Source: Parvibaculum sp963975745 (GTDB lineage: Bacteria > Pseudomonadota > Alphaproteobacteria > Parvibaculales > Parvibaculaceae). Taken from it: a stretch of DNA of 64,000 bases. Below are positions 12,184 through 20,436 of the stretch, in pieces. The stretch spans positions 16,593-80,592 of the forward strand of contig NZ_CAXBIB010000018.1 in the NCBI RefSeq assembly GCF_963975745.1. The letters run 5' to 3'. The stretch's first letter is position 1; every line of letters starts with the position of its first letter. The translations under genes and the position numbers were made by a program. A model generated the notes under the pieces. That model did no database searches. It had not been told where the DNA came from and worked only from the letters and a program-made list of their open reading frames with translations.

Positions 12184-15100
12184 TCAGTCGATCTTCAGCG
12201 CTTCCGAAAGAAACTGGTTCAGTTCCTGATTGTGCTTGCTCAACAGCCCCGTTGCCGTCGCCGCCGAAGCCGGCCGCCCGACATAGGAGGCGCGGCGGTA
12301 ACGCGCCCCGACATGGTCGAGCACCCATTCGATATTGGGTTCCATGAAGAACCAGGCACCCATGTTCTTCGGTTCTTCCTGGCACCAGACGAACTCGGCC
12401 TGCGGAAAGCGCGACAGCTCGGTGATCAGCGACTTGGCCGGGAACGGATAGAGCTGCTCGACGCGCATCAGATAGATATCGCTGATTTCGCGCCGCTCGC
12501 GCTCCTCGTAGAGATCGTAATAGACCTTGCCGGTGCAGAGTACGACGCGCTTGATCTCCTTGTCGGCGACCAGCTTGATCTTCTGGTCCTTGAGAAGCTC
12601 CGCATCGTCCCAGAGCACGCGGTGGAACGAGGAGCCCGGCCCGAACTCCTCGAGCTTCGACACGCAGCGCTTGTGCCGCAGCAGCGATTTCGGCGTCATC
12701 ATGATCAGCGGCTTGCGGAACTTGCGGTGCATCTGCCGCCGGAGCACATGGAAATAGTTCATCGGCGTCGTGCAGTTGACGACCTGCATGTTGTCTTCGG
12801 CGCAGGACTGCAGATAGCGCTCGAGCCGCGCGGAGGAATGTTCCGGGCCCTGACCCTCATAGCCATGCGGCAGCAGCAGCACCAGGCCCGACATGCGCAG
12901 CCATTTGCGTTCGCCCGACGAGATGAACTGGTCGATCACGACCTGCGCGCCATTGGCGAAATCGCCGAACTGCGCCTCCCAGAGCACCAGCGCATTGGGC
13001 TCGGCCAGGCTGTAGCCATATTCGAAGCCGAGCACGGCCGCTTCCGAGAGCATCGAGTTGATGACTTCGAACTCGGCATCTTCGGAGATCGTGTTGAGCG
13101 GCACATAGCGCTCTTCGTCCTGCTGGTCGTTGAGCACCGAATGGCGCTGCACGAAGGTGCCGCGCTCCGAGTCCTGGCCCGAAAGCCGGACCTTGATGCC
13201 CTCCTTCAGCAACGTCCCGAAGGCCAGCGCCTCGGCCGTCGACCAGTCGATGCCCTCGCCGGTCTCGATCGTCTTGCGGCGATTGTCGAGAAAGCGCTGG
13301 ATGGTCTTGTGAACGTTGAAGCCCTCCGGCACCTCGGTGATCTTGCGGCCGATCTCGCGCAGCGTATCGAGATCGACCTCCGTCTCGCCGCGCCGCGCTT
13401 CGCCCTCGGCGCGCCCGAAGCCGGACCAGCGCCCGTCGAGCCAGTCGGCCTTGTTGGGACGGAAATTGTTGGAAGCCTCGAATTCGCCGTCGAGCTGCTT
13501 GCGGAACTCGGCAATGCGCGCATCGACCTCTTCCTGCGTCATCAGCCCTTCGCTGACGAGCCGGTTCGAATAGACCTTCAGCGTCGTCGGATGATCCTTG
13601 ATCTTCTGGTACATCAGGGGTTGCGTCATGCTCGGATCGTCGCTTTCGTTGTGACCGAAACGGCGATAGCAGAACATGTCGATGACGACCGGCTTGTTGA
13701 AGCGCTGCCGGAACTCGGTCGCGATCTTGGCGGCATGAACCACCGCCTCCGGATCGTCGCCGTTCACATGAAAGATCGGCGCCTGCACCATCTTCGCAAC
13801 ATCGGAAGGATAGGGCGAGGAGCGGCTGTGGATCGGACTCGTCGTGAAACCGATCTGGTTGTTGATGATGAAATGGATCGAGCCGCCGGTGCGGTGACCC
13901 TTGAGGCCCGACAGGCCGAGACATTCCGCAACGATGCCCTGGCCGGCAAAGGCCGCATCGCCATGGATTAGCAACGGAATGACGCTGCCGCGCTGGCGAT
14001 CGTGATGCTGGTCCTGCTTGGCGCGCGCCTTGCCGAGCACGACCGGATCGACGATCTCGAGATGCGAGGGATTGGCGGTCAGCGACAGATGCACCTTGTT
14101 GCCGTCGAACTCGCGATCGGACGACGCCCCGAGATGGTATTTGACATCGCCCGAACCGTCGACGTCTTCGGGATTGGACGAGCCGCCCTTGAATTCGTGG
14201 AAGATGGCGCGATAGGGCTTCGACATCACATTGGCGAGCACGTTGAGCCGGCCGCGATGCGCCATGCCGAAAACGATTTCGCGCACGCCCAGCGCGCCGC
14301 CACGCTTGATGATCTGCTCAAGCGCCGGGATCATCGCTTCCGCGCCATCGAGTCCGAAGCGCTTGGTGCCGACATATTTGACGCCGCAATATTTCTCGAA
14401 GCCTTCGGCCTGGATCATCTTGTCGAGGATCGCCGAACGGCCCATATCGGTGAAGGCGATTTCCTTGTCCGGGCCTTCGATGCGCTCCTGGATCCAGGCC
14501 TTTTCTTCCGGGTCGCCGATATGCATGAACTCGACAGCCAGCGTGCCGCAATAGGTGCGGCGCAGAATGTCGAGCATTTCACGCACGGTCGCCGTTTCGA
14601 GGCCGAGCACATTGTCGATAAAAATCGGGCGGTCGAGATCGTCGGGACCGAAGCCGTAGCTTTCCGGCTGCAATTCCGGATGCTGCGATTTCGGACGCAA
14701 ATCCAGAGGGTCGATATCGGCATCGAGATGGCCGCGGATGCGATAGGCGCGGATCATCATCAGGGCACGGACGGAATCGAGCGTCGCCGCGCGGATTTCA
14801 TCGCGCCCGGCCGATGGCTGACGCTCGACGATCTTCTGTTTCATGGCCGCGGGCGAGAAATCGGCCGGTGCCCAGTTGCCGTCAAACGCGCCGGCAAGCT
14901 CGCCATTGATGGCGGGCGGCCAGTCGTCGCGCCGCCAGGAAGGTCCTTGCGCCTCCTTCAGCACATCCTCCGGCGTATCGCCCAGACCGTCGAAGAAGTC
15001 GCGCCATGCGGCATCGACCGAATGCGGATCCTGCTGGTATCTGGCGTAGAGTCCTTCGACGAAGACGGCGTTGGCGCCGTGAAGGAAGGACGTCCGCTCG

Positions 15101-15378
15101 AAGCCGTCGTTCGAACCGTTGCTGCTCATCGGAACCGATCCATGTGACGAAGACGCGGCGGCGAGCGCCGCCGGCGCCTGCAATACTGTTTCGCCGGAGA
15201 GAAAATCATTGGGCGTCACCGCGCCGCCCGTCGCCTTGAGAATGGCGTCCAGCGTCGGCCATTCGGGCCGGCGCTGGCCGTTCATGCAGCGCGTGACCGT
15301 GGACACGGAAACACCCAGCTGCTCGGCAAAGGCACTTGCCGTCAGATTGTTGGATTCCAGCCACTCGGAAAGTTTCAT
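12184..15378 (-). CDS. sucA: 2-oxoglutarate dehydrogenase E1 with in-frame N-terminal helix-turn-helix
   Basis: Thiamine-diphosphate-dependent E1 that decarboxylates 2-oxoglutarate. The conventional enzyme begins at the ATG at 15129 (MSSNGSNDGFERTSFLHGAN, 981 residues). The same frame extends without a stop to an ATG at 15378, giving 1064 residues. The extra part is a clear Cro/XRE-type helix-turn-helix: residues 1-60 start MKLSEWLESNNLTASAFAEQ and include LGVSVSTVTRCMNG as the helix pair and the TGGAVTPNDF ending typical of small alphaproteobacterial HTH proteins. A Ser/Ala-rich linker (61-83) joins it to E1. Shine-Dalgarno signals at both starts are weak, so a fused protein, an internal start giving both forms, or a lost stop codon all remain possible. 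Two palindromes lie 11-57 bases upstream of the first ATG. Confidence 0.9.
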   Translation of the reverse strand: MKLSEWLESNNLTASAFAEQLGVSVSTVTRCMNGQRRPEWPTLDAILKATGGAVTPNDFLSGETVLQAPAALAAASSSHGSVPMSSNGSNDGFERTSFLHGANAVFVEGLYARYQQDPHSVDAAWRDFFDGLGDTPEDVLKEAQGPSWRRDDWPPAINGELAGAFDGNWAPADFSPAAMKQKIVERQPSAGRDEIRAATLDSVRALMMIRAYRIRGHLDADIDPLDLRPKSQHPELQPESYGFGPDDLDRPIFIDNVLGLETATVREMLDILRRTYCGTLAVEFMHIGDPEEKAWIQERIEGPDKEIAFTDMGRSAILDKMIQAEGFEKYCGVKYVGTKRFGLDGAEAMIPALEQIIKRGGALGVREIVFGMAHRGRLNVLANVMSKPYRAIFHEFKGGSSNPEDVDGSGDVKYHLGASSDREFDGNKVHLSLTANPSHLEIVDPVVLGKARAKQDQHHDRQRGSVIPLLIHGDAAFAGQGIVAECLGLSGLKGHRTGGSIHFIINNQIGFTTSPIHSRSSPYPSDVAKMVQAPIFHVNGDDPEAVVHAAKIATEFRQRFNKPVVIDMFCYRRFGHNESDDPSMTQPLMYQKIKDHPTTLKVYSNRLVSEGLMTQEEVDARIAEFRKQLDGEFEASNNFRPNKADWLDGRWSGFGRAEGEARRGETEVDLDTLREIGRKITEVPEGFNVHKTIQRFLDNRRKTIETGEGIDWSTAEALAFGTLLKEGIKVRLSGQDSERGTFVQRHSVLNDQQDEERYVPLNTISEDAEFEVINSMLSEAAVLGFEYGYSLAEPNALVLWEAQFGDFANGAQVVIDQFISSGERKWLRMSGLVLLLPHGYEGQGPEHSSARLERYLQSCAEDNMQVVNCTTPMNYFHVLRRQMHRKFRKPLIMMTPKSLLRHKRCVSKLEEFGPGSSFHRVLWDDAELLKDQKIKLVADKEIKRVVLCTGKVYYDLYEERERREISDIYLMRVEQLYPFPAKSLITELSRFPQAEFVWCQEEPKNMGAWFFMEPNIEWVLDHVGARYRRASYVGRPASAATATGLLSKHNQELNQFLSEALKID

Positions 15379-15388
15379 GATCAAAAAT

Positions 15389-15435
15389 TTGCCACAGGGG
15401 CAACCATGCGTCAACGCGATTTGCCCTGTAGGCAC
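15389..15435. promoter_or_regulatory. Paired palindromes TTGCC-N5-GGCA(A/C), candidate operator of sucA
   Basis: A perfect 5-5-5 palindrome, TTGCC-ACAGG-GGCAA, covers 15389-15403. A second copy, TTGCC-CTGTA-GGCAC, with one mismatch in the arms, covers 15421-15435. Their starts are 32 bases apart, close to three helical turns. They lie immediately upstream of the HTH-sucA start, where a repressor of the operon would be expected to bind. That the HTH at the start of SucA binds them is inference. Confidence 0.55.
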
Positions 15436-15622
15436 ACTCTGGAACCGCACCAGATAGCCACGCAAACCAGCCCTAGAAGGACAGAATATAGTAAACGAAT
15501 GACAAACCGGCATCACGGCAGATCAAAAAACCGGTATCAGCCCGATCAAGAGGCCCGTGAATCGATACGGGGCTCCCGGAAAGCCCGGAAACCCCGCAAA
15601 ATTCGTTGCAAACAGCCAGAAA

Positions 15623-16498
15623 TCAGCCCTTCAGCACCTCGACCAGCGTGGTGCCGAGCGCCGATGGCGACTTGGCGACGGTGATGCCGGCCGAGCGCAT
15701 GGCCTCCATCTTGTCTTCCGCACCGCCCTTGCCGCCGGAAATAATCGCCCCGGCATGGCCCATGCGGCGGCCCGGAGGCGCCGTGACGCCGGCGATGAAG
15801 CCGACAACCGGCTTCTTGACCCTGGAAGCCTTCAGGAACGCGGCCGCGTCTTCCTCGGCCGAGCCGCCGATTTCGCCGATCATGATGATCGAGGTCGTGG
15901 CCGGATCGCCAAGGAACATCTCCAGACAGTCGATGAAATTGGTGCCGTTGACCGGATCGCCGCCAATGCCGATGCAGGTGGTCTGGCCGAGACCGGCAGC
16001 GGTCGTCTGCGCCACCGCTTCATAGGTCAGCGTGCCCGAGCGCGAGACGATGCCGACGGAGCCCGGCTTGTGGATGTGACCGGGCATGATGCCGATCTTG
16101 CATTCGCCAGGCGTGATGACGCCGGGGCAGTTCGGGCCGACAAGCCGCGTCTTCGAGCCCTGAAGCGCGCGTTTGACCTTCACCATGTCGAGAACCGGGA
16201 TACCCTCGGTGATGCAGACGGCAAGCTCGATGCCCGCATCGATCGCTTCGAGGATCGCATCGGCCGCGAAAGGCGGCGGCACATAGATGGCGGATGCCGT
16301 CGCGCCGGTCTTCTCGACCGCCTGCGCGACCGTGTCGAAGACCGGAAGATCGAGATGCTTCGAGCCGCCCTTGCCCGGGCTGACGCCGCCAACCATCTTC
16401 GTGCCATAGGCGATCGCCTGTTCCGAATGGAACGTACCCTGATTGCCCGTGAAGCCCTGGCAGATGACTTTCGTGTTCTTGTCGACGAGAACGGACAT
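15623..16498 (-). CDS. sucD: Succinyl-CoA ligase (ADP-forming) subunit alpha
   Basis: CoA-binding, phosphohistidine-bearing subunit of succinyl-CoA synthetase, which makes ATP from succinyl-CoA. It has 291 residues. The N-terminal Rossmann-like CoA domain begins VDKNTKVICQGFTGNQGTFH, and the phosphorylated histidine is H248 in RMGHAGAIISGG. Its ATG overlaps the stop of sucC, so the two subunits are translated in a coupled, roughly equimolar way. About 245 bases separate it from the HTH-sucA start; I see no convincing terminator there, only the sucA operator pair. Confidence 0.97.
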   Translation of the reverse strand: MSVLVDKNTKVICQGFTGNQGTFHSEQAIAYGTKMVGGVSPGKGGSKHLDLPVFDTVAQAVEKTGATASAIYVPPPFAADAILEAIDAGIELAVCITEGIPVLDMVKVKRALQGSKTRLVGPNCPGVITPGECKIGIMPGHIHKPGSVGIVSRSGTLTYEAVAQTTAAGLGQTTCIGIGGDPVNGTNFIDCLEMFLGDPATTSIIMIGEIGGSAEEDAAAFLKASRVKKPVVGFIAGVTAPPGRRMGHAGAIISGGKGGAEDKMEAMRSAGITVAKSPSALGTTLVEVLKG

Positions 16499-17667
16499 TA
16501 CGCGGCCTCCTTCACGGCTTTGACGATCTTCTCGGCCGCATCGGCGAGGTTGTCGGCGGAAATGATCGGCAGGCCGCTATCGGCCATGATCTTCTTGCCG
16601 AGATCGACATTGGTGCCTTCGAGGCGCACGACCAGCGGCACATCGAGCGACACTTCCTTGGCCGCCGCAACGACACCCTCGGCGATGATGTCGCAACGCA
16701 TGATGCCGCCGAAGATGTTGACCAGGATGCCTTCGACATTCTTGTCCGACAGGATGATCTTGAAGGCCGCCGTCACCTTCTCTTTCGTGGCGCCGCCGCC
16801 GACATCGAGGAAGTTGGCGGGCTCGGAACCGTAGAGCTTGATGATGTCCATCGTCGCCATGGCAAGACCTGCGCCGTTGACCATGCAGCCGATCTGGCCG
16901 TCGAGCTTGATGTAGTTGAGATCGTATTTCGACGCTTCGACTTCGGCCGGATCTTCTTCGGTGAGATCGCGCAGTTCGACGATGTCCTTGTGACGGTAGA
17001 GCGCGTTGGAATCGAAATTCACTTTCGCGTCGAGACAGACGAGATTGCCCTCGCCGGTGACGACCAGCGGATTGATTTCGAGCATGCTCATGTCTTCGCC
17101 GACAAAGGCCTTGTAGAGCTTGTCGATCAGCGCCACGCCCTGCTTCACCTGATCGCCTTCGAGGCCGAGCGCATAGGCGACCTTGCGGCCATGAAAACCG
17201 CTGATGCCCGAAGCCGGATCGACGGAGAAGCTGAGGATCTTTTCGGGCGTCTTCTTCGCCACTTCCTCGATGTCCATGCCGCCTTCGGTCGAGACGATGA
17301 AGGAGACGCGCGACGTCACGCGGTCGACGACGATCGAGAGGTAGAGTTCGCGCGCGATCGAGGAACCTTCCTCGATATAGAGGCGGTTGACCTGCTTGCC
17401 TTCGGGGCCGGTCTGATGCGTGACCAGCGTCGAACCGAGCAGCCGCGCCGCTTCCGACTTCACGTCGTCGACCGATTTGACAACCTTGACGCCGCCGGCC
17501 TTGCCGCGGCCGCCGGCATGGATCTGCGCCTTCACGACCCAGACCGGGCCGCCCAGTTCCTTCGCCTTTGCAACCGCTTCGTCCGGCGAAAACGCCGCAT
17601 GGCCGCGCGGCACCGGCACGCCGTACTTCGCAAGCACGGCCTTGGCCTGGTATTCGTGAATGTTCAT
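16498..17667 (-). CDS. sucC: Succinyl-CoA ligase (ADP-forming) subunit beta
   Basis: ATP-grasp subunit of succinyl-CoA synthetase, 389 residues. The start MNIHEYQAKAVLAKYGVPVP, the KAQIHAGGRGKAGGVK strand of the ATP-grasp domain and the C-terminal CoA-ligase domain (NIFGGIMRCDIIAEGVV) are all canonical. It overlaps sucD by one base. The 228-base upstream gap to the hydrolase gene at 17896 should hold its promoter; the mdh-sucCDAB order is a classic arrangement of this class. Confidence 0.97.
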   Translation of the reverse strand: MNIHEYQAKAVLAKYGVPVPRGHAAFSPDEAVAKAKELGGPVWVVKAQIHAGGRGKAGGVKVVKSVDDVKSEAARLLGSTLVTHQTGPEGKQVNRLYIEEGSSIARELYLSIVVDRVTSRVSFIVSTEGGMDIEEVAKKTPEKILSFSVDPASGISGFHGRKVAYALGLEGDQVKQGVALIDKLYKAFVGEDMSMLEINPLVVTGEGNLVCLDAKVNFDSNALYRHKDIVELRDLTEEDPAEVEASKYDLNYIKLDGQIGCMVNGAGLAMATMDIIKLYGSEPANFLDVGGGATKEKVTAAFKIILSDKNVEGILVNIFGGIMRCDIIAEGVVAAAKEVSLDVPLVVRLEGTNVDLGKKIMADSGLPIISADNLADAAEKIVKAVKEAA

Positions 17668-17851
17668 GCAATAACCGTCCGGCTGATCGGCGCGGCGGGA
17701 GACCCTGCGCCGGGGGAGGAAAAATGTCGCCCGATAGCCCCGATAGCTATGTCGGATGGCCGGGAGTTATACCACCCGAGCGGACGGGCGCAACCGGCAG
17801 CAGCCATGCCACCGGTCACTTCACCGTCACGGCAACTGACATAAAATTCAA

Positions 17852-17880
17852 TTGCGTCAGCATGATAGCCGATGACGCAA
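17852..17880 (-). terminator. Inverted repeat TTGCGTCA / TGACGCAA between hydrolase gene and sucC
   Basis: Perfect 8-base arms at 17852-17859 and 17873-17880 with a 13-base loop, lying 16 bases beyond the stop of the hydrolase gene. On the minus strand it is followed by TTGAATTTTA, a weak T-rich tail, so it could be an imperfect terminator. The arms could equally be an operator upstream of sucC. The loop is long for an efficient terminator. Confidence 0.35.
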
Positions 17881-17895
17881 CGTCACCGCCCGGCC

Positions 17896-18972
17896 TCAGC
17901 GCAGATCGTGCTGAACGATCCGGTCGGAACCCGCCGGCAGTTCGAGATAGAGCCCGTCATAGCCGATCATCACGCCGTTCGGGCGCACGTCGGAGACGCC
18001 ACGCAGAAAGACGCGATGCGCCAGCGCATTGGGCAGGCGCGGAACGATATGGCTGTAGACCAGCAGTTTCGCACCTGCCTGATTGGCGACCTCGGCGGCC
18101 TCGACCGGCGTGGCGTGATAGTCCGGAATGTCGTGCATGACCTGGGCGCGGCGGTCGCCGCGCGCGGCCAGCCCCTCCTCCAGAAGCGCCACCATGTGAG
18201 GCGCCAGCGCGTCATGGATGATCACATCGGCGCCGGCGCCGAAGCGGGCGATATTGGCGTCCTTGCCGGTATCGCCGCTGAACACGACCGAGCGGCCCTG
18301 ATAGTCGATCCGGTAGCCATAGGCCGGGTCGACCGGCTCATGCGACACCCGGAAGGCCGTGATCCTGACGCCGTCCTCGTCGAAAACGGTGACCGCGCTG
18401 TCGCGATCGGGCACCTCGACCACGATGGGACGGGACTGCGCACCGGCCGCGGAAAAGAAATCGGGACCGTGATGCGCGATACGGTAGCCATCATCATGCG
18501 AATAGGCGAGATCGAAACCGGCCGCGACGTCCTCGATGCCGGGCGGGCCGTAAAGGGCCATCGCCTCGCGCCGGCCCGCCGCCCATGTGTTGAGCGCGAT
18601 ATCGGGCAGGCCGCTGATATGATCGGAATGGAAATGGGTGATGAGGACGCCGGTCAGGCCGCCGACCGGAAGCTGGAAGGCAGCAAGCCTGTCCCAGCCG
18701 CCGAGCCCCGCATCGATCATGAAGAGCTTGCCGCCGGCATAGACGGCTGCACAGGACTGGGCCCGCTCCGGATCGGGCATGGGCGAACCGGTGCCGCAAA
18801 GCACGACATGCAGAGCGTCTGGCGCGAGCACGGCATCGTTGACGCCGATATTCGCAGCCACGACGCGCCGCATGACGGCATCCTGCGCGGCCGGTGAGAA
18901 CCAGACGATACCGAAGGCGACAAGCGCCAGCACCACGATCCCGCCCGCGCCGAAAATCCAGATCCGCTTCAT
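17896..18972 (-). CDS. Membrane-anchored metallo-beta-lactamase-fold hydrolase (RNase Z/arylsulfatase-like)
   Basis: A 358-residue MBL-fold protein. Residues 5-27 form an N-terminal membrane segment or uncleaved signal anchor (IWIFGAGGIVVLALVAFGIV), so the enzyme domain is probably periplasmic. The metal-binding motif THFHSDH follows, with a later metal-site aspartate in VVFSGDTGKD and a histidine in LLVYSHIVPR, the pattern of the ELAC/arylsulfatase-type branch. Substrate is unknown. The periplasmic location argues against tRNA processing. It interrupts the usual mdh-sucC adjacency and has its own strong palindromic operator candidate at 19000-19020. Confidence 0.82.
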   Translation of the reverse strand: MKRIWIFGAGGIVVLALVAFGIVWFSPAAQDAVMRRVVAANIGVNDAVLAPDALHVVLCGTGSPMPDPERAQSCAAVYAGGKLFMIDAGLGGWDRLAAFQLPVGGLTGVLITHFHSDHISGLPDIALNTWAAGRREAMALYGPPGIEDVAAGFDLAYSHDDGYRIAHHGPDFFSAAGAQSRPIVVEVPDRDSAVTVFDEDGVRITAFRVSHEPVDPAYGYRIDYQGRSVVFSGDTGKDANIARFGAGADVIIHDALAPHMVALLEEGLAARGDRRAQVMHDIPDYHATPVEAAEVANQAGAKLLVYSHIVPRLPNALAHRVFLRGVSDVRPNGVMIGYDGLYLELPAGSDRIVQHDLR

Positions 18973-18999
18973 CGCCTTGCCCTCCCGGTTGGCAACCCT

Positions 19000-19020
19000 G
19001 ATTAATGTATTACATTAATC
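19000..19020. promoter_or_regulatory. Perfect AT-rich palindrome upstream of the hydrolase gene
   Basis: A 10-base arm GATTAATGTA (19000-19009), one spacer base, and its exact complement TACATTAATC (19011-19020). It is centred about 38 bases upstream of the hydrolase ATG at 18972, where a promoter would lie. The size, symmetry and AT-richness in a GC-rich genome are typical of a TetR- or MarR-type operator. No TetR gene is present in the window. Confidence 0.7.
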
Positions 19021-19076
19021 GTGAAAGGTCGAAGCCGCAAGTGTTGACATCGAGAATGTCATAATTGGCCGGCAGC

Positions 19077-19103
19077 AAAAAGGGCAGGCCCGAAGGCCCG
19101 CCC
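19077..19103 (-). terminator. Rho-independent terminator of mdh
   Basis: On the minus strand, GGGCGGGCC (19103-19095), a TTCG tetraloop, then GGCCTGCCC (19090-19082) followed by five T. All nine pairs form if one G-U is allowed. It lies 31 bases past the mdh stop, so the hydrolase gene downstream needs its own promoter. Confidence 0.85.
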
Positions 19104-19134
19104 TTGCACCTGGTCCGTAAGGCCGGCCCGCCGC

Positions 19135-20133
19135 TTATTTTTTCTTCCTTGCCGGCGCCTTCGCCGCGCCCTTGGCAACGGCCGGATCGATCTTCTTGCA
19201 GGCATCGACCAGGCCCTTGACCGCATTGACCGAGCCCATGAACTGCTTTTTCTCGGCCGCATTGAGATCGATCTCGACGACGCGCTCGACACCGCCCGCA
19301 CCAATCACCACCGGCACGCCGACATACATGTCCTTCACGCCATATTCGCCGTTGAGATAGGCCGCGCAGGGCAGAACGCGCTTCTGGTCGCCGAGATAGG
19401 CTTCGGCCATCTGGATGCCGGAGGCGGCCGGCGCGTAGAAGGCCGAACCGGTCTTCAGCAGGCCGACGATCTCGGCGCCGCCGTCGCGGGTCCGCTGAAT
19501 GATCTTTTCGAGCTTCTCTTTCGTGGTCCAACCCATCTTGACGAGGTCGGGCAGCGGAATGCCGGCAACCGTCGAATAACGTGCCAGCGGCACCATCGTG
19601 TCGCCATGACCGCCCAGCACGAAGGCCGTCACGTCCTCGACCGAGACCTTGAACTCCTCGGCCAGGAAATAGCGGAAGCGCGCCGAGTCGAGAACGCCGG
19701 CCATGCCGACGACCTTGTTGTGGGGCAGACCGGAGAACTGGCGCAGCGCCCAGACCATCGCGTCGAGCGGATTGGTGATGCAGACAACGAAGGCGTTGGG
19801 GGCATATTTGGCGATGCCTTCGCCGACCTGGCGCATGACCTTGAGATTGATGCCGAGCAGATCGTCGCGGCTCATGCCGGGCTTGCGCGGCACGCCGGCG
19901 GTGACGATGACGACGTCGGCGCCCTTGATGCCCTTGTAGTCATTGGCGCCGGAAAGCGCCGCATTGTAACCCTCGACCGGCGATGTCTGGGCCAGATCGA
20001 GTGCCTTGCCCTGCGGCAGACCTTCGGCAATGTCGAAGATGACGATATCGCCGAGCTCCTTGAGCCCCGCCAGAAGAGCCAGCGTGCCGCCGATCTGGCC
20101 GCCGCCGATAAGTGCGATTTTCTTGCGCGCCAT
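19135..20133 (-). CDS. mdh: Malate dehydrogenase (LDH-like type) with basic C-terminal tail
   Basis: NAD-dependent malate dehydrogenase of the TCA cycle, LDH-like class usual in alphaproteobacteria. It has 332 residues from the ATG at 20133, which is preceded by a good GGAGG; an upstream in-frame ATG at 20208 is not family-like. Conserved parts are the NAD site ALIGGGQIGGTLA, the substrate-loop arginines in GVPRKPGMSRDDL and the catalytic H176 in LGGHGDTMVP. The last ~17 residues (DPAVAKGAAKAPARKKK) are a Lys/Ala-rich addition beyond the usual ~320-residue enzyme, echoing the aconitase extension in this window. Confidence 0.96.
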   Translation of the reverse strand: MARKKIALIGGGQIGGTLALLAGLKELGDIVIFDIAEGLPQGKALDLAQTSPVEGYNAALSGANDYKGIKGADVVIVTAGVPRKPGMSRDDLLGINLKVMRQVGEGIAKYAPNAFVVCITNPLDAMVWALRQFSGLPHNKVVGMAGVLDSARFRYFLAEEFKVSVEDVTAFVLGGHGDTMVPLARYSTVAGIPLPDLVKMGWTTKEKLEKIIQRTRDGGAEIVGLLKTGSAFYAPAASGIQMAEAYLGDQKRVLPCAAYLNGEYGVKDMYVGVPVVIGAGGVERVVEIDLNAAEKKQFMGSVNAVKGLVDACKKIDPAVAKGAAKAPARKKK

Positions 20134-20225
20134 GGTGAGAAGCCTCCGGAAATGCCTGCGCCCTGATGAATTCTGCTGCCTAGTAGCCTGAATCCGCCGA
20201 CTCCGCAACGGACCGCCACCGTATC

Positions 20226-20242
20226 GTTAAAGGGAATTTAAC
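20226..20242. promoter_or_regulatory. Inverted repeat GTTAAA-N5-TTTAAC upstream of mdh
   Basis: Perfect 6-base arms at 20226-20231 and 20237-20242 with the spacer GGGAA, 93-109 bases before the mdh ATG. The arrangement resembles an operator for a dimeric regulator. No regulator is identified. The rest of the 303-base gap 20134-20436 shows a TTGACA box at 20261-20266 facing the lipoprotein gene but no clear -10. Confidence 0.4.
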
Positions 20243-20269
20243 CATGAATGATGTATCGCATTGACACAG

Positions 20270-20284
20270 TTGCCGGCCCGGCAG
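20270..20284. promoter_or_regulatory. TTGCC-N5-GGCAG motif in the mdh upstream region
   Basis: TTGCC-GGCCC-GGCAG at 20270-20284 matches the sucA operator arms (TTGCC-N5-GGCAA) with a single mismatch. It lies about 140 bases upstream of the mdh start and 150 bases before the divergent lipoprotein gene. Whether it is functional is unknown; a single one-mismatch match could be chance in GC-rich DNA. Confidence 0.3.
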
Positions 20285-20436
20285 CATGATTTTCAGCAGG
20301 CAGGACAGGTTCCGGTAAGCACAGGACATCATTCTGGATGTCGGCAGGACGGAACCTCGGCGCTGGATCCGGGGGGACAGGCGCCTGTGTCGTGGCCGCA
20401 ATGGCGGCCTGCCGGTGTTGAAGAGGGGCGTGCGTA

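Noticed and set aside
11449..13971. Plus-strand open frame of 840 residues opposite sucB and sucA
   Set aside because: Spans two real genes on the opposite strand and has no recognisable domain.
15205..15403. HTH region as an unrelated separate small gene ending before sucA
   Set aside because: No stop codon exists between the HTH and E1 in this frame; a separate gene would need a sequencing error, so the fusion is reported with that caveat.
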